DNA of 64,000 nt, taken from positions 4,340,001-4,404,000 of the forward strand of contig CBDDKZ010000005.1 of the NCBI GenBank assembly GCA_965230415.1, written 5' to 3'. Under the pieces are notes generated by a model. That model was not told the DNA's origin. It worked only from the letters and a program-made list of their open reading frames with translations, and made no database searches. The DNA is from CBDDKZ01 sp965230415 (GTDB lineage Bacteria > Bacteroidota > Bacteroidia > Cytophagales > JAAEPT01). The position numbers and the translations under genes were made by a program. Below are positions 62,633 through 64,000 of this stretch, piece by piece. Numbering within the stretch: position 1 is the first letter of the stretch; the number at the start of each line of letters is the position of its first letter.

Positions 62633-64000
62633 ATGGGGTACAAAATTTTGGTGGTCGAAGATCAGATTATTACTTCAACTTTGTTGTGTGATATTTTGGG
62701 ACAACTTGGGTTTGAGGTGATTGGAGAGCTGAAGTCAGGAGAGGACGCAATCAGTTTTGTTCAAACCTGTGTACCTGATATTATCCTGATGGATATTAAC
62801 CTTAATGGTCAACTCGATGGGATAGAGGCTTCTAAAATTATTCAGCTTAGATATGACCTTCCTATTGTGTTTCTTACAGCATCCTCTAGTCCTGAAATCT
62901 ACGAACGTGCCCTGTCCGCATATCCATATGGTTTTATAAATAAGCCGTTTAAACCCAGTGAACTCAAAATAGTCATTGATTTGGCTGTTACGAAACATCG
63001 CATGGGGCGACGTTTGAAAGATAGTGAATTACGATTTAGAACCTTGTTTGATAATGCACCTGTAGGTATAATTTCTGTAGATAGAAAAGGAGATATTTCC
63101 TCAGCTAACCATGTGATAGGTACCTTGTTACAATATTCTTCCGAAGAACTGGAGTCAATGAATATAGCGCAGTTTATGGTCGATGAGTTTGATGCGGGAG
63201 TCCACCGTAAGTGGGTTCAAACTTTTTTTGATCAGGGGAACTCTGTTCAACAAATGACATCGCAAGCTATTCCGGTTCGAAAAAAGGACGGAACCTTTAT
63301 TACAGCAGAAATTACCTTGAATCATTATCAGGAAGGGAAAGCCGAGAATGTCATTGCAATAATAAGAGACGTTAGTGAGCAGTTTAAGGCAGAAGAGGCT
63401 ATCAAGAACCTGGAAGAAAAAGAAGCAATGCTCAAGGAAATTCATCACAGGGTGAAAAATAATATGCAGATTATTTCGAGCATGCTTAGTTTGCAAGAAG
63501 CTCAGTTCAAGAGCCTCGAAGCTATGGATTTATATAGAGAGAGTCAGGGACGCATCAAAGCGATGGCCTTAATTCATGAACGTCTGTATCAATCTCATAA
63601 TTTTACTAATATCGATTTCAGTATTTATTTGAGAGAATTGGCTACAGAGATATTGTCGATGTATCCATTGTCTACCAAGATAAAACTTCAGTTTAGAACA
63701 AAGCCAATTTTTCCGGATTTGGATCAGGCTATACCTACCGGGCTTATTGTAAACGAAGTACTTACCAACTGTATAAAATATGCATTTAAAGGCGTTGATA
63801 ATCCTGTTTTAGAGTTAGTTACAAAAGAAGAAAGAGGTGTTATGTACCTCGAAATATCAGATAACGGAATTGGCTTGCCTGAAAATTGGTCGTGGGAAAG
63901 TGGTGATACTCTGGGGATGAAACTTATCAAAACATTATCAAAGCAAATTCGCGGAGATGTTGTTTTAGAGTCAGAACCATTATGTGGAACAGTTTTTAAA
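62633..64000 (+). CDS. Hybrid response regulator / PAS / histidine kinase (HisKA_2 type), C-terminus cut by the window edge
   Basis: ATG 62633 opens at least 456 codons to the right edge without a stop. The receiver domain (1-115) has D10, phosphoacceptor D54 (IILMDINL) and K104 (NKPF). A PAS domain follows (about 128-250; LFDNAPVGIISVDRKGDI). The kinase part is HisKA_2: LKEIHHRVKNNMQIISSMLS with the phospho-His at 271/272, then HATPase motifs GLIVNEVLTNCIKYAF, ISDNGIG and TLGMKLIKTLS. Receiver-first hybrids of this kind receive a phosphate or signal and pass it on through the kinase. No membrane segment is present, so it senses inside the cell. The protein is nearly complete. Confidence 0.92.
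   Translation, partial: MGYKILVVEDQIITSTLLCDILGQLGFEVIGELKSGEDAISFVQTCVPDIILMDINLNGQLDGIEASKIIQLRYDLPIVFLTASSSPEIYERALSAYPYGFINKPFKPSELKIVIDLAVTKHRMGRRLKDSELRFRTLFDNAPVGIISVDRKGDISSANHVIGTLLQYSSEELESMNIAQFMVDEFDAGVHRKWVQTFFDQGNSVQQMTSQAIPVRKKDGTFITAEITLNHYQEGKAENVIAIIRDVSEQFKAEEAIKNLEEKEAMLKEIHHRVKNNMQIISSMLSLQEAQFKSLEAMDLYRESQGRIKAMALIHERLYQSHNFTNIDFSIYLRELATEILSMYPLSTKIKLQFRTKPIFPDLDQAIPTGLIVNEVLTNCIKYAFKGVDNPVLELVTKEERGVMYLEISDNGIGLPENWSWESGDTLGMKLIKTLSKQIRGDVVLESEPLCGTVFK

Overview
The window comes from a Bacteroidota genome, probably a Cytophagales-like marine or surface-living species. That placement is inferred from family content, not from a search. The evidence is several proteins with C-terminal Type IX secretion (T9SS) sorting domains, a PorP/SprF protein beside a giant T9SS type B adhesin, SiaB/SiaC homologues, A+T-rich intergenic DNA, and a few upstream elements of the Bacteroidota form TAnnTTTG. 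No rRNA, tRNA, CRISPR array or transposase was seen.

Layout. 1-709: the start of a GT-C glycosyltransferase, cut by the window edge. 904-1391: a decayed secreted-protein gene with one frameshift and three in-frame TAG codons. 1632-5558: a modular secreted M23 peptidase (CBM6, calcium-type repeat, tandem PKD-like repeats, T9SS tag). 5723-6975: two small secreted proteins of unknown function. 7312-23410: a 16.1 kb block of five overlapping genes, namely a cytosolic-looking trypsin-like protease, a DUF6603-like protein and three very large proteins with conserved but uncharacterised signatures. It ends in a hairpin and seven 21-bp tandem repeats. 23647-29038: a TonB-C-like protein, a PiT-like transporter, an ABC ATPase with its membrane partner, and a beta-barrel protein. 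29171-33611 (minus): a GH26-like glycoside hydrolase and a subtilisin, both T9SS cargo, with a tiny membrane protein near them. 33938-43846: a T9SS type B adhesin of 24 modules, PorP/SprF, and a TPR/PD40 protein that lacks the usual OmpA domain. 43930-46647: a tiny membrane protein, an O-antigen-ligase-like protein and an EEP phosphatase/nuclease. 46655-49773 (minus): SiaC, SiaB, a PH-like membrane protein, and a ferredoxin that overlaps a U32-family gene. 50076-52858: a LipL32-family protein and a second GT-C enzyme. 53052-54645: a HipBA toxin-antitoxin pair with palindromes upstream. 54691-64000: a small membrane protein, PEP synthase, MscS, a T9SS-tagged M1 aminopeptidase, a lipoprotein, a beta-barrel protein, and a REC-PAS-histidine kinase that runs off the edge.

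How it fits together. Much of the window serves the cell surface: T9SS cargo (peptidases, a glycanase, an adhesin), its outer-membrane partner, glycan assembly enzymes and envelope sensors. The block at 7312-23410 stands apart. Its genes overlap from first to last, its products lack signal peptides, and I know no function for the set. It is the best candidate here for an undescribed multi-protein system. The LipL32-like protein at 50076 is the most unexpected single gene.
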